Of a stretch of 64,000 nt of DNA, positions 35,338 to 44,258 are shown one piece after another. A program made the position numbers and the translations under genes. Where the stretch lies: the NCBI GenBank assembly GCA_964347615.1, contig CAYFZO010000010.1, forward strand, positions 5,975 to 69,974, written 5' to 3'. Origin of the DNA: CAYFZO01 sp964347615. Lineage in GTDB: Bacteria > Pseudomonadota > Gammaproteobacteria > Poriferisulfidales > Oxydemutatoraceae. Under the pieces are notes generated by a model. It was not told where the DNA came from and made no database searches. It saw only the letters and a program-made list of their open reading frames with translations. Each line of letters opens with the position of its first letter. The first letter of the stretch is position 1.

Positions 35338-36264
35338 ATGAGACACTACGAAATCGTCTTTTTGGTCGATCCCGACCAAAGCGAACAGGTTTCCGCGATG
35401 ATCGGCCGTTACCGGGGAATCATCGAGTCCGGAAAAGGAAAAATCCATCGCCTTGAAAATTGGGGAATGCGCCGGCTGGCGTACCCAATCAACCGCGTCT
35501 ACAAAGCGCATTACGTCCTGATGAACATCGAGTGCGGTCAAGAGACCGTCGGTGAATTGGACAATGCGTTTCGTTTCAACGACGCGGTGATACGCAACAT
35601 CGTCATCCGTCGCGACGTCGCCGTCACCGAGCCGTCCCCGTTGAAGGACGGCGGCGGCGAGAGCGACGCCGAAGCCGTTCCCCACAAACACAGGGACAGG
35701 CGGGAAACCAAAGCGAAAGACGATGGTCAAAGCGTTGAGGGCGGCGATGGGAAAAGCGGTTCCGAGGTTTCACCCGGGGGTTCACCCGGGGGTTCACCCG
35801 GGGTCTCATCCGGGGCCTCGCCCGAAGCCTCATCCGAGGCAAGAGCCGACGATGCCCAAAGCGTTGAGGGCGACGATGGAAAAAGCGGTTCCGAGACTTC
35901 ATCCGAAGCCTCATCCGAGACGAAAACCGACGATACACAAAGCGCCGCGGGCGACGACGGAAAAAGCGGTTCCGAGACTTCATCCGGGGCCGCGTCCGAA
36001 GCCTCATCCGAGACGAAAGCCGACGATGGCCAAAGCGTCGCGGGCGACGATGGAAAAAGCGGTTCCGGGGTTTCATCCGGGGCCTCATCCGAGACGAAAG
36101 CCGACGATGCCCAAAGCGTCGCGGGCGACGATGGAAAAAGCGGTTCCGGGACTTCATCCGAGACTTCATCCGAGGCCTCGCCTGAAGCCTCGTCCGAGCC
36201 CAAAGCCGACGACACCTCCAAACCCGAAGCGCAGGCATCCAAACCCGCCCCGGAGGGCGACTGA
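35338..36264 (+). CDS. rpsF: 30S ribosomal protein S6 with long repetitive acidic tail
   Basis: Residues 1-100 are a normal S6 (MRHYEIVFLVDPDQSEQV; GKIHRLENWGMRRLAYPI; the S18-binding side of the small subunit). S6 normally ends at about 100-135 residues, but here the protein has 308. The extra ~200 residues are five imperfect repeats beginning D-D-x-Q-S and rich in Ser, Asp, Gly, Glu and Ala, ending SKPAPEGD. The acidic tail recalls, in an exaggerated form, the Glu-rich S6 C-terminus that RimK extends in E. coli. ATG 35338 follows AAGGAG by 8 bp. Confidence 0.93.
   Translation: MRHYEIVFLVDPDQSEQVSAMIGRYRGIIESGKGKIHRLENWGMRRLAYPINRVYKAHYVLMNIECGQETVGELDNAFRFNDAVIRNIVIRRDVAVTEPSPLKDGGGESDAEAVPHKHRDRRETKAKDDGQSVEGGDGKSGSEVSPGGSPGGSPGVSSGASPEASSEARADDAQSVEGDDGKSGSETSSEASSETKTDDTQSAAGDDGKSGSETSSGAASEASSETKADDGQSVAGDDGKSGSGVSSGASSETKADDAQSVAGDDGKSGSGTSSETSSEASPEASSEPKADDTSKPEAQASKPAPEGD
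35719..36207 (+). repeat. Five imperfect in-frame repeats in the rpsF tail
   Basis: Units begin at 35719, 35848, 35929, 36022 and 36103, and a truncated sixth at 36208. The intervals are 129, 81, 93, 81 and 105 bp, all multiples of three. Each starts with GACGAT and contains a GDDGKSGS-coding core; length differences come from extra Ser/Gly/Glu-rich four-codon subunits such as SPGG and ASSE. Confidence 0.85.
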
Positions 36265-36267
36265 TTC

Positions 36268-36492
36268 ATGGCCGGATATTACAGACGCCGAAACTACTTG
36301 CGGCTTGCGAAAGGCAAGATCGAAAACGTCGATTACAAGGACGTCGCTTTTCTCAAGGAGTTTCTCACCGAGACCGGCAAGATCATCCCGAGCCGGGTGA
36401 GCGGCCTCAAGAGCCAAGATCAGCGCCGCCTGTCTCGCGCCATCAAGTACGCGCGTTATCTGGCGCTGTTGCCGTACAGCGACCGACATTGA
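36268..36492 (+). CDS. rpsR: 30S ribosomal protein S18
   Basis: 74 residues, the normal size. YKDVAFLKEFLTETGKIIPS and RAIKYARYLALLPYSDRH are diagnostic. S18 forms a heterodimer with S6 on the platform of the small subunit, and its gene follows rpsF after 3 bp. Confidence 0.97.
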   Translation: MAGYYRRRNYLRLAKGKIENVDYKDVAFLKEFLTETGKIIPSRVSGLKSQDQRRLSRAIKYARYLALLPYSDRH

Positions 36493-36574
36493 GGTTTTTA
36501 CCGGGCGCCTCTTCCCACGGTCGCGCACGGCCGCGCACCGACGGCGCCGGTTTCTTGCCCGCGTCGCAGCCGTA

Positions 36575-37555
36575 ATGCAGAAGATCGCCGCCTTCGTCGT
36601 TTCGGGTTACGCGCAAGCGACGTTCTGCGTGTCCGGCTTGGCTTGGCTTGCGGCGTTCATCCCGATTACCGGGATGCTCAGCAACGCCGCTCTTGCCCTG
36701 ACCGCGCTCAAGTGGGGACCGCAGCGCGCGGGCGTCGTACTGATTCTGTCCACCCTGGCCCTGTCGGGCTTCTTCTTTCTCGCCTCGCTGACCGGTTTGC
36801 CGATGGCCGGTTACGAGAGCATGTTCCTGTTCGTCCTGCTGCAATGGTTACCGGTTCTGCTGATCGGTCATCTATTGCGGACGACCGGTTCCTTGTCGTT
36901 CACTCTGAACGTGATGTTCGCCGCCGGGCTGCTCGTCGTTGCCCTGGCCGCGGCGCTGGTCGAGGGAAGGGCGCAACTGTGGGATCAGTTCTTCAAATGG
37001 GTGATGTACGGCGCGTCGCAGCAGCAGGAAGCGGGCCTCCCCGACTTCGGCGAAGCCTATCAATCCTTGCTCGACGTGATGACCGGCATCGCCGCGACCT
37101 CGTTGATCCTGGTCTGGGCGACGTCGCTGCTGCTCGCAAGGTGGTGGCAGAGTTTGCTTGAGAAGCCGGGCGGTTTTCGCGCCGAGTTTACTGGGTTAAG
37201 ATTAGGCAAAGCCGTCACCGTTCTGGGGCTTGTCTTGTTCGCGACGACGAGCTTCAGCGAGTGGCCGCTGGCGCGCGAGTTGCTTCTGGTGGCGATGCCG
37301 GGCTTTCTGCTGCAGGGCATTGCGACCGTGCACTTTTTGCTCGCCGCCTTGAAAAACTCGCAAGTTTGGCTGTTTGCTTTTTACGCGGCGCTGGCTTTGT
37401 CGCCGTTTCTGCCGCAGCTGCCGGGTCTTCTGGGCGTCTTGGGTGCCGCCGAGAACTTCGTCGGGTTGCGCGAGCGGATGAAGACGAAGCCGGAAAACGA
37501 CGAAAACGACAAAGAAAACGACAAAGAAAACGACAAAGAAAACAGGGAGAAATGA
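36575..37555 (+). CDS. DUF2232-like integral membrane protein
   Basis: 326 residues with seven or eight hydrophobic segments. It fits the DUF2232 membrane protein seen between rpsR and rplI in other gammaproteobacteria; the function is unknown. The soluble C-terminus ends in a charged repeat, NDENDKENDKENDKENREK, coded by a 12-bp array. It lies 82 bp after rpsR and 4 bp before rplI. Confidence 0.75.
   Translation: MQKIAAFVVSGYAQATFCVSGLAWLAAFIPITGMLSNAALALTALKWGPQRAGVVLILSTLALSGFFFLASLTGLPMAGYESMFLFVLLQWLPVLLIGHLLRTTGSLSFTLNVMFAAGLLVVALAAALVEGRAQLWDQFFKWVMYGASQQQEAGLPDFGEAYQSLLDVMTGIAATSLILVWATSLLLARWWQSLLEKPGGFRAEFTGLRLGKAVTVLGLVLFATTSFSEWPLARELLLVAMPGFLLQGIATVHFLLAALKNSQVWLFAFYAALALSPFLPQLPGLLGVLGAAENFVGLRERMKTKPENDENDKENDKENDKENREK
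37508..37543 (+). repeat. 12-bp in-frame tandem repeat at the end of the DUF2232 gene (3 units)
   Basis: Three perfect copies of GACAAAGAAAAC encode DKEN-DKEN-DKEN and are preceded by a related GACGAAAAC unit. Confidence 0.9.
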
Positions 37556-37559
37556 AACG

Positions 37560-38012
37560 ATGGAAGTGATACTGCTTACGAAGGTCGACAACTTGGGCGA
37601 CCTCGGCGACGTCGTCAAGGTCAAGCTCGGATACGCCAGGAATTACCTGATTCCTTACAAAAAAGCCAAAGCCGCGACCCCGGAAAACATCGAGCAGTTC
37701 AAGAAGCGCAAGGCCGAACTCGAGAAGATAATGGCCGAAGAGCTGGCGCAAGCCGAGCGGCGCAAGCAGCAGGTTGACAATCTGTCTGTGACCGTCGCGG
37801 TGAAGGTCACCGACGAAGGTGCATTGTTCGGCTCGGTCGGCACGACCGAAATCATCGAAGCCATAGAAGGCGCTTGCGGAGAGCAGATCAAACGCAGCGA
37901 AGTCGACCTGCCGGACGGGGTGTTCCGCGAAACCGGCGAATACGAAGTTTCCTTGAGGTTGCACCCCGACGTCGTCGCCGTCGTTCAACTCAAAGTCATC
38001 GCCGAAGAATGA
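37560..38012 (+). CDS. rplI: 50S ribosomal protein L9
   Basis: 150 residues. The N-terminal L9 signature is GDLGDVVKVKLGYARNYLIP, followed by the long central helix (FKKRKAELEKIMAEELAQAE) and the rRNA-binding C-terminal domain (DEGALFGSVGTTEIIEAI). It starts at ATG 37560, 4 bp after the membrane-protein gene, in the rpsF-rpsR-DUF2232-rplI operon. Confidence 0.97.
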   Translation: MEVILLTKVDNLGDLGDVVKVKLGYARNYLIPYKKAKAATPENIEQFKKRKAELEKIMAEELAQAERRKQQVDNLSVTVAVKVTDEGALFGSVGTTEIIEAIEGACGEQIKRSEVDLPDGVFRETGEYEVSLRLHPDVVAVVQLKVIAEE

Positions 38013-38025
38013 AGCGGGTGCAGCC

Positions 38026-39477
38026 GTGGCGATAGTTCCTTCCGCCGAGGGTTTCCAAGCCCCCCCCGAGTTCGACGGCCACGCCGGCCTGCGCACCCCG
38101 CCAAACTCGGCGATCGCCGAACAGGCGGTGCTCGGCGGCCTGCTGATAGACAACGAGACTTGGGACCGTGTCTCGGGCATCGTCGGCGCGAGCGATTTCT
38201 ACTTCAAGGAAAACCGGCTGCTGTTCGAGGAAATCACGAAGCTGATGGCCGACGATCAGCCGTTCGACGTGGTGACCCTGAGCAACCGCCTGCACAAGGA
38301 GAAAGCCGACTCCACCGGCATCCTCGCCTATCTGGCGACGTTGGCCAAGGAAACGCCGAGCACGGCCAACATCGTCGCCTACGCGAAGATCGTGCGTGAA
38401 AAGGCGGTGCGCCGCGGCCTGATCGGCGCCGCGACCGGCATCATCGAGGATGCTTACAACCAGGACGTGGAAGAGAAGAGCCTGATCGATCGCGCCGAGC
38501 AGGCGGTGTTCGACGTCGCGGACAAGGGCATCGCCGCGGACAGGAGCGCGGTCGAGTCGATGACGACCTTGAGCGTCGCCGCCTACGACCGCATCGAACA
38601 TTTGCGCGAGAAAGGCCCCACCGGACTCAAGACCGGTTTCAAGACGATAGACAAGCAGACGCTCGGCTTGGAGAAAGGGGAGTTGATTGTCATCGCCGGG
38701 CGTCCGAGCATGGGCAAGACCAGTTTCGCGTTGAACATCGTTGAGAACGTCGCGCTCGGGGAAGACAACAAGCCGGCGGTGATATTCAGCATGGAGATGT
38801 CGGCGCCCCAGATCGCGGTGCGGTTTTTCTCTTCGCTCGGGCGCATCAACCAGCAGCGTTTGCGCACCGGCGAGCTGCGCGAGGAGGAGTGGCCGAGGCT
38901 CACCAGCTCGATGAAGCTGCTGCAGAACGCGCCGATTTTCGTGGACGACACCAGCAACCTGACGCCGGACGAGATCCACGCCAAGGTCAGGCGCTTCAAG
39001 CGTGAGCACGAATCGCTCGGCATCGTGATGGTGGATTACCTGCAGCTGATGCAGACCAGCAAGGTCAGCGACAACCGCACCGCCGAGATTTCCCAGATTT
39101 CACGCTCGATGAAGACCCTCGCGCGCGAGATGCAGGTGCCGGTGCTTGCGTTGTCGCAGCTGAACCGCGCGGTCGAAAGCCGCAACGACAAGCGCCCGGT
39201 GATGTCCGATCTGCGCGAGTCGGGCGCAATCGAGCAAGACGCCGATCTGATCATGATGATTTACCGCGACGAGGTCTATAACGAAGACAGCAGCGAAAAA
39301 GGCATCGCCGAGATCAAGGTCGTGAAGCAGCGCAACGGCCCCTTGTTCAACTGCAAGCTGACGTTCCTGGGTCAGTTCGTGCGCTTCGACAACTATATTC
39401 CCGACGAAGCCGCGCCTTCCGAAAGCGCCCCTGCGCCGGTAAGCGACGAAGTGTATTCCGACAACATCGGTATCTGA
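38026..39477 (+). CDS. dnaB: Replicative DNA helicase DnaB
   Basis: Hexameric 5'-3' helicase of the replication fork. 483 residues with an N-terminal helical domain (~25-130: NSAIAEQAVLGGLLIDNETW) and a RecA-like C-terminal domain. The latter has Walker A IAGRPSMGKTSFALN, Walker B IVMVDYLQLM and the DnaB motif EISQISRSMKTLAREM. It starts at GTG 38026. Eight consecutive C residues (38060-38067) fall within the codons for the poorly conserved N-terminal extension. No intein is seen. Confidence 0.97.
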   Translation: MAIVPSAEGFQAPPEFDGHAGLRTPPNSAIAEQAVLGGLLIDNETWDRVSGIVGASDFYFKENRLLFEEITKLMADDQPFDVVTLSNRLHKEKADSTGILAYLATLAKETPSTANIVAYAKIVREKAVRRGLIGAATGIIEDAYNQDVEEKSLIDRAEQAVFDVADKGIAADRSAVESMTTLSVAAYDRIEHLREKGPTGLKTGFKTIDKQTLGLEKGELIVIAGRPSMGKTSFALNIVENVALGEDNKPAVIFSMEMSAPQIAVRFFSSLGRINQQRLRTGELREEEWPRLTSSMKLLQNAPIFVDDTSNLTPDEIHAKVRRFKREHESLGIVMVDYLQLMQTSKVSDNRTAEISQISRSMKTLAREMQVPVLALSQLNRAVESRNDKRPVMSDLRESGAIEQDADLIMMIYRDEVYNEDSSEKGIAEIKVVKQRNGPLFNCKLTFLGQFVRFDNYIPDEAAPSESAPAPVSDEVYSDNIGI

Positions 39478-39486
39478 GGCGCGGTT

Positions 39487-40572
39487 TTGCATCTTGCCAG
39501 AAAGTCCGTCGACGCGGACGCACTGATTCATAACTACAGCTATTTGAAAAGCGTCGGTTCCGGCACGCGCGTGCTCGCGGTGGTCAAGTCCGACGCGTAC
39601 GGACACGGGTTGGTCGGGACCTCGCTCGCGCTGTCCCGTGGCACCGAAGTTGACGGCTTCGCGGTCGCGGTGGTTGCCGAGGGGATCGCCCTGCGCGACG
39701 CCGGCGTCGCCGAGACCGTGCTCGTCATGCAGGGGACGCCGGACGAACAAGGGCTGCACCTCGCCGCCGAGCGGGATCTGACCTTAGTCGTGCATTCTCC
39801 CGAGCAGCTCGCGTTGCTTGAGAGACACGACGGGAAAACGCCGGCCTTGTGGGTGAAGTTCGATACCGGCATGGGACGTTTGGGGTTTGCGCTTGACGAT
39901 GCCGACCAGGTGCTGGCGCGGGTCGGACGCTTGCGCGGCTTGCCGCGCGAACCGGTGTTGATGTCGCATTTCGCGTACGCCGACGACCCGGCGGCGGACG
40001 AGGACGACGAAGCGCAGTGGCGGCGTTTCGAGCGCGTCTTGCACAGCAACCGGCTTGCCGCGAGCATCGCCAACTCGGCCGGCTTCTTCTGCCGACCCGA
40101 TTCGAGGTTGCAATGGGCGCGGGTCGGCGTCGCGTTGTACGGCGCCCCGCCCGCGTGCGTCGCGTCCGAGCACCGGCAAGCCTTGAAATCGGTGATGAGC
40201 GTCACCGCGCCCGTGGTCGCGGTGCGCCAATGCAAGGCCGGCGACCGAATCGGCTACGGCGGCGACTACCGTTGTCCGCAAGACATGAAAATCGGCGTCG
40301 TCGGCATCGGCTACGGCGACGGCTATCCGCGCCACGCCCGCACCGGCACCCCGGTTTGGATCGGTGGCAAGCGCCGTGAACTCGTCGGGCGGGTGTCCAT
40401 GGACATGGTGACCGTCGCGTTCGACGCCGACGACCCGGTCCATGTCGGCGACGTCGCCGAGCTGTGGGGGAAACACCTGTCGGTCGCCGAGGTCGCCGAA
40501 CATTGCGGCACGATCAGCTACGAACTGCTGTGCGGCGCACGTGGAATCCGGGAAGCACGAAGTCGGCTCTGA
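39487..40572 (+). CDS. alr: Alanine racemase
   Basis: PLP-dependent racemase that provides D-alanine for peptidoglycan. 361 residues. The PLP lysine lies in AVVKSDAYGHG (~residue 35), and the second-face motifs are RVGVALYG, GYGDGYPR and GRVSMDMVTV. Start is TTG 39487, 9 bp after dnaB; dnaB-alr is a common gammaproteobacterial pair. Confidence 0.95.
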   Translation: MHLARKSVDADALIHNYSYLKSVGSGTRVLAVVKSDAYGHGLVGTSLALSRGTEVDGFAVAVVAEGIALRDAGVAETVLVMQGTPDEQGLHLAAERDLTLVVHSPEQLALLERHDGKTPALWVKFDTGMGRLGFALDDADQVLARVGRLRGLPREPVLMSHFAYADDPAADEDDEAQWRRFERVLHSNRLAASIANSAGFFCRPDSRLQWARVGVALYGAPPACVASEHRQALKSVMSVTAPVVAVRQCKAGDRIGYGGDYRCPQDMKIGVVGIGYGDGYPRHARTGTPVWIGGKRRELVGRVSMDMVTVAFDADDPVHVGDVAELWGKHLSVAEVAEHCGTISYELLCGARGIREARSRL

Positions 40573-40705
40573 TAGGATAGAATGACGTTCCGGTTCGACC
40601 GGTCGGCTTTGACCGATGCTGCGACAAAGACGCCGCAACGGCGTTCCGTCTCCAAGCGTGGCGACCGGGCTAGGGGCATTATTTACTGAAACTGTGAGGT
40701 GAAAC

Positions 40706-41023
40706 TTGGGATTCTTCAGCAAGAAATCAAAAGATTTCAAGGCAACCATCGCGTCCACGGGGCAGACTTTCGACGTGCCCGGCGGCATCAACCTTCTGCA
40801 AGCGGCGTTGAACGCCGGCATCAAATGGCCTCACGACTGCCGGGTCGGCAGTTGCGGCACCTGCCGTTGCACGCTCAAGGAAGGCAAGATCAAACCGCTG
40901 AACGACTTTTCCTACGTGCTCGACGGCGAGCAGCTCAAGTCCGGCATGATTCTCGCGTGCCAGTCGCGCCTGAAGTCGGACGTCGTCGTCGAAGTGGATT
41001 TCGATCAGAAGGCGTTGCGCTGA
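40706..41023 (+). CDS. [2Fe-2S] plant-type ferredoxin
   Basis: 105 residues. Four cluster ligands lie in DCRVGSCGTCRC (Cys45, Cys50, Cys53) and ACQSR (Cys85), the chloroplast-type ferredoxin spacing. It starts at TTG 40706 after a GAGGTG site. It probably donates electrons to an oxygenase or reductase elsewhere; no partner is encoded next to it. A 133-bp spacer after alr has CCGGT-TCG-ACCGG at 40592-40604 and could hold its promoter. Confidence 0.9.
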   Translation: MGFFSKKSKDFKATIASTGQTFDVPGGINLLQAALNAGIKWPHDCRVGSCGTCRCTLKEGKIKPLNDFSYVLDGEQLKSGMILACQSRLKSDVVVEVDFDQKALR

Positions 41024-41059
41024 TTTCAGCCGCCTGACAAGGCGCGCGAAACCGGAATC

Positions 41060-42145
41060 ATGCTTGCGCCGAACGACGTCCGCGGCGCGCGCGAAGCGGG
41101 CAAGGCGGTCGGCGTTCCGCACCGGCGCCTCGTTCCCGCCGCGTTCATCGCCGCGGCGCTCGTCGCGGCTTTCATCCTCGCGTCGTGTGCCGGCGCGGTT
41201 ACGTTCACCCCGGGAGAACTGTTCTCGATCGTCCTGTACGCCGCGGGCGTCGTCGAGGTTTGCGATTGCGACCCGGTGCACGCAAAGATATGGCTGTCGC
41301 TGAGACTGCCGCGACTGTTGCTCGCGACGCTGGTCGGCGCGGCGCTCGCCATCGGCGGCGCGGTGATGCAAGGGTTGTTCCGCAACCCGCTGGCGGACCC
41401 ATCCTTGATCGGCGTGTCCTCGGGCGGGGCGGTCGCCGCGGTCGCGGTCATCGTCCTCGGTGCGCCGGCTGCCGGATTCGCCGGCGTCTCGTTCCTGCCT
41501 ATCGCGGCTTTCTCCGGCAGCTTCCTGACCATGCTGGCGGCGTATCGTCTGGCGCGGCGCGCAGGACGGGCGGACATGACGTCGTTGTTGCTCGCCGGCA
41601 TTGCGTTCAACGCGCTCGCGACCGCCGCGATCGGATTCTTCACGCTGATTTCCTCACAGCAGGCTTTGCGCAGCTTCACTTTCTGGCTGCTTGGCGGTTT
41701 CGGCGACGCCGGTTGGATGCACGTCGCTTCCGCCGCGACGTTCATCGTGCCGGCACTTGCGGTGATGCTCGCGTCGGCACGGGTATTGAACGCGCTGGCG
41801 TTGGGTGAACGCGATGCGATATGGCTCGGGCTTGCGGTCGAGCGCTGGAAGTTCGTGCTGCTCGCCGCGGTCGCTCTCGGCGTCGGCGCCGCGGTCGCGG
41901 TTGCGGGCATCATCGGCTTCGTCGGCTTGGTCGCACCGCACCTGCTGCGTTTCATCGCCGGCCCCGACCACCGGTTGGTGCTGCCTTGCTCGGCTTTGCT
42001 CGGCGCGTTGATCGTGCTGCTCGCCGACCTCGCGGCGCGGGTGGTGATCCTGCCTTCGGAGTTGCCGGTCGGGATTGTGACCGCGCTGCTGGGCGTGCCG
42101 TTGTTCCTGTTCCTGCTGTCGCGCCGGCACGGGGCGGGAGTGTGA
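41060..42145 (+). CDS. hmuU: FecCD-family iron/haem ABC transporter permease
   Basis: 361 residues with about nine or ten hydrophobic segments. Family motifs include RLPRLLLATLVGAALAIGGA, MQGLFRNPLADPSLIGVSSG, and GLVAPHLLRF near the end, which contacts the ATPase. FecCD permeases import siderophores, haem or cobalamin. The ATPase downstream resembles HmuV, so haem is the best guess. The 3' part from ~41930 is the source of a decayed duplicate around the scaffold gap. Confidence 0.85.
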   Translation: MLAPNDVRGAREAGKAVGVPHRRLVPAAFIAAALVAAFILASCAGAVTFTPGELFSIVLYAAGVVEVCDCDPVHAKIWLSLRLPRLLLATLVGAALAIGGAVMQGLFRNPLADPSLIGVSSGGAVAAVAVIVLGAPAAGFAGVSFLPIAAFSGSFLTMLAAYRLARRAGRADMTSLLLAGIAFNALATAAIGFFTLISSQQALRSFTFWLLGGFGDAGWMHVASAATFIVPALAVMLASARVLNALALGERDAIWLGLAVERWKFVLLAAVALGVGAAVAVAGIIGFVGLVAPHLLRFIAGPDHRLVLPCSALLGALIVLLADLAARVVILPSELPVGIVTALLGVPLFLFLLSRRHGAGV

Positions 42146-42477
42146 GCCTTCAAGCGCACGAGGCGTCGTACGCCGCCGCCGTCGGCTTGGTCGCATTGCA
42201 TCCGCTGCGTTTCATCGCCGGCCCCGACCATCGGTTGGTGCTGCCTTGCTCGGCTTTGCTCGGCGCGTTGATCGTGCTGCTCGCCGNNNNNNNNNNNNNN
42301 NNNNNNNNNNNNNNNNNNNNNNNNNNNNNNNNNNNNNNNNNNNNNNNNNNNNNNNNNNNNNNNNNNNNNNNNNNNNNNNNNNNNNNACCTCGCGGCGCGG
42401 GTGGTGATCCTGCCTTCGGAGTTGCCGGGCGTGCCGTCGTTCCCGTTCCTGCTGTCGCACCGGCACGAGGCGAGGGC
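42142..42477 (+). pseudogene. Decayed tandem duplicate: hmuV start joined to hmuU 3' end, broken by an assembly gap
   Basis: It begins with a GTG and 40 bp or so matching the hmuV start, then switches at GTCGGC to sequence matching hmuU from ~41930. After the N-gap it resumes with the last ~95 bp of hmuU, but with a 24-bp deletion after GAGTTGCCGG and several substitutions, and leads into the true hmuV start. Unlike the uppS/cdsA repeat, this copy has diverged. Because the gap interrupts it, its full length is unknown. Confidence 0.75.
42287..42386. other. Scaffold gap (100 N)
   Basis: Exactly 100 undetermined bases lie between two contig ends. The flanks align to adjacent parts of hmuU (42187-42286 and 42387 onward), so the gap falls in a duplicated region and the round number is probably a placeholder. 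Confidence 0.98.
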
Positions 42478-43275
42478 GTGAGCCTTCAAGCGTGCAAGGC
42501 GTCGTACGCCGTCGGCGGACGCCGATTGATCGAGCGTTTCGAGCTTGCCGTCGAACCCGGCGAGATCCTGATGCTCGCCGGCAACAACGGCGCAGGCAAG
42601 TCCACCTTGCTCAGCTTGCTCGCCGGCTGTCCCACGCCCGACGAAGGTGAAGTGCGGCTCGAGTCGCGTGCGCTGACGGCATGGCCCGCATCGGCGCTGG
42701 CTGCGCGCCGCGCGATCCTGCCGCAGTCGCCGTCGCTCGCGTTCGATTTCCCGGTGTGCGAGGTCGTCCGGCTCGGTGCCTTGCCCCACGCGGCGTCTTC
42801 AGGCGAGATCGCCGAGGGCGTGCTCGAAGTCCTGCGCTGGATGGATTTGGACGTGCTTGCGCAGCGCGGTTATTTCAGCCTGTCGGGAGGCGAACGTCAG
42901 CGGGTTCACCTGGCGCGGGTGCTGTTGCAAGTGCGCCTCGCCCGTGAAGCACCGTGTTATCTGCTGCTCGACGAGCCGCTCGCGGCACTTGACCTCGCAC
43001 ACCAATACGCGCTGATGAGGCGTCTGCGGCGTTTGGTTTCAATCCGGGATGAAAGCGGGGGAGCGCGGCTCGGCGTGGTGCTGGTAACCCACGACCTGAA
43101 CGTCGCTTGGCGTTACGCCGACCGGGTGTGCCTGCTCAAGGCGGGCTGCCGCTACGCCGTCGGCGCGACCGCCGAGGTCATGACCGCCGGGAACATCCGT
43201 GCGGTGTTCGGCGTCGACGCCGAGGTGACCGAACGTGCGGTCGTCACACGCCCGCTCCCGTCGGACGACGCTTAG
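42478..43275 (+). CDS. hmuV: ABC transporter ATP-binding protein, haem importer HmuV-like
   Basis: 265 residues from GTG 42478 (MSLQACKASYAVGGRRL). Walker A AGNNGAGKSTLLSLLAG, Q-loop ILPQSPSLAFDFPVCEVV (the LAF-x-F pattern is typical of HmuV), signature FSLSGGERQRVHLARVL, Walker B CYLLLDEPLAALD and the switch VLVTHDLN are all intact. It energises the adjacent permease. No substrate-binding protein or TonB receptor is nearby. Confidence 0.88.
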   Translation: MSLQACKASYAVGGRRLIERFELAVEPGEILMLAGNNGAGKSTLLSLLAGCPTPDEGEVRLESRALTAWPASALAARRAILPQSPSLAFDFPVCEVVRLGALPHAASSGEIAEGVLEVLRWMDLDVLAQRGYFSLSGGERQRVHLARVLLQVRLAREAPCYLLLDEPLAALDLAHQYALMRRLRRLVSIRDESGGARLGVVLVTHDLNVAWRYADRVCLLKAGCRYAVGATAEVMTAGNIRAVFGVDAEVTERAVVTRPLPSDDA

Positions 43276-43304
43276 CCGACGCGCCGTCGCGTTTTCCTCC
43301 GGGG

Positions 43305-44258
43305 TCATTGCCGACACTCAGGTGCGGGTTCGGGCATCTCGCCCGCAAGCAACGCCGGGTCGAGACGGGTCTCGAACCAGTTGACCCGCCAGTCGAGGTG
43401 TGCGCCGGTGACCCGTCCGCTCGCGCCGACTTCGGCGATGACCTGTCCACGTTCGACGCGCTCGCCCGTCTCGACCAGGATTTTCCGCAAGTGCAGGAAA
43501 GCCGAGGACAAGCCGTGCCCGTGGTCGACGATCAACGTCGTGCCGGAGAAGAACATGCCGTCGTGCACCAACGTCACCACGCCTGCTGCAGGGGCCTTGA
43601 CCGGTGCGCCCGCCCTGCAGGCGAGGTCCACGCCGAAATGCGGCCTTCGCCGTTGGCCGTTCAGGATGCGTTGGCTGCCGTAGACCCCGGTGACGACGCC
43701 GTGCACCGGCCACGCGAACCCGCCGAGAAAGTCGGTGCGCGGGTCGTCGCGTTCACGCGCCAGCGCGACTTGGCGGCTTTCCTCCCGGATACGCTCGAGG
43801 TCTTCCGCGCGCGGGGTGACCTTGCGCTCGTCAAGCCCGTCTATGCGTTGGGTCGGGTAGCGGCGTTCGCGGACTTCGATGACCTTGTTCAACGGCTCGC
43901 TTCCGGCTTGCGTCCCGGCTTGCGTCCCAGCTTGCGTTCCGGGAGGAGCGACGCGCAGCACCGCGCGAGCCGGCGCGTCGCGCCCGAAACCGAACACGAA
44001 GTTACCCTGCGGGGACAGCCGCAGTTTCGAACCGTTGAAAAAGACTTCGGCCCGGGGAATTGTGCGCCCGAGCATCATCCCGCCTTGCACCGCTTCCCCT
44101 TGTAGCTCAAGGGGCAGCTCAAGCGTCGGTTCAGGCAGCTCAGGCGGCTCAGGCGGCGTGACGGCGTACGCCGGCGTCGTCGCCAGCAACCACGTGAGGT
44201 GCTTGACCCAGGATTTGGCCCTTGATTTAAACCGGGATTTGAACCGGGGCTTGTCCAT
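43305..44258 (-). CDS. M23-family metallopeptidase (LytM-like), secreted
   Basis: 317 residues from ATG 44258, which has GAAGGAA upstream. A basic N-terminus with repeated RFKSRFKSRAKS precedes a hydrophobic signal (LTWLLATTPAYA). A beta-rich region (60-170) contains a TQAG tandem repeat. The C-terminal M23 domain has HFGVDLAC (metal His and Asp), SSAFLHL and GAHLDWRVNWF; the His-Leu-Asp-Trp form is usual in a gammaproteobacterial subgroup. Likely a periplasmic peptidoglycan endopeptidase or divisome activator. Confidence 0.88.
   Translation of the reverse strand: MDKPRFKSRFKSRAKSWVKHLTWLLATTPAYAVTPPEPPELPEPTLELPLELQGEAVQGGMMLGRTIPRAEVFFNGSKLRLSPQGNFVFGFGRDAPARAVLRVAPPGTQAGTQAGTQAGSEPLNKVIEVRERRYPTQRIDGLDERKVTPRAEDLERIREESRQVALARERDDPRTDFLGGFAWPVHGVVTGVYGSQRILNGQRRRPHFGVDLACRAGAPVKAPAAGVVTLVHDGMFFSGTTLIVDHGHGLSSAFLHLRKILVETGERVERGQVIAEVGASGRVTGAHLDWRVNWFETRLDPALLAGEMPEPAPECRQ
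43905..43940 (-). repeat. 12-bp in-frame tandem repeat in the M23 peptidase gene (3 units)
   Basis: Three units of GGCTTGCGTCCC (the last with two changes) encode GTQA-type repeats in the linker before the catalytic domain. Confidence 0.8.

Noticed and set aside
41821..43275. One long reading frame through the gap as a 484-residue protein
   Set aside because: It joins hmuU antiframe sequence, the duplicated piece, 100 N and hmuV. Only the part from 42478 has ABC ATPase content.
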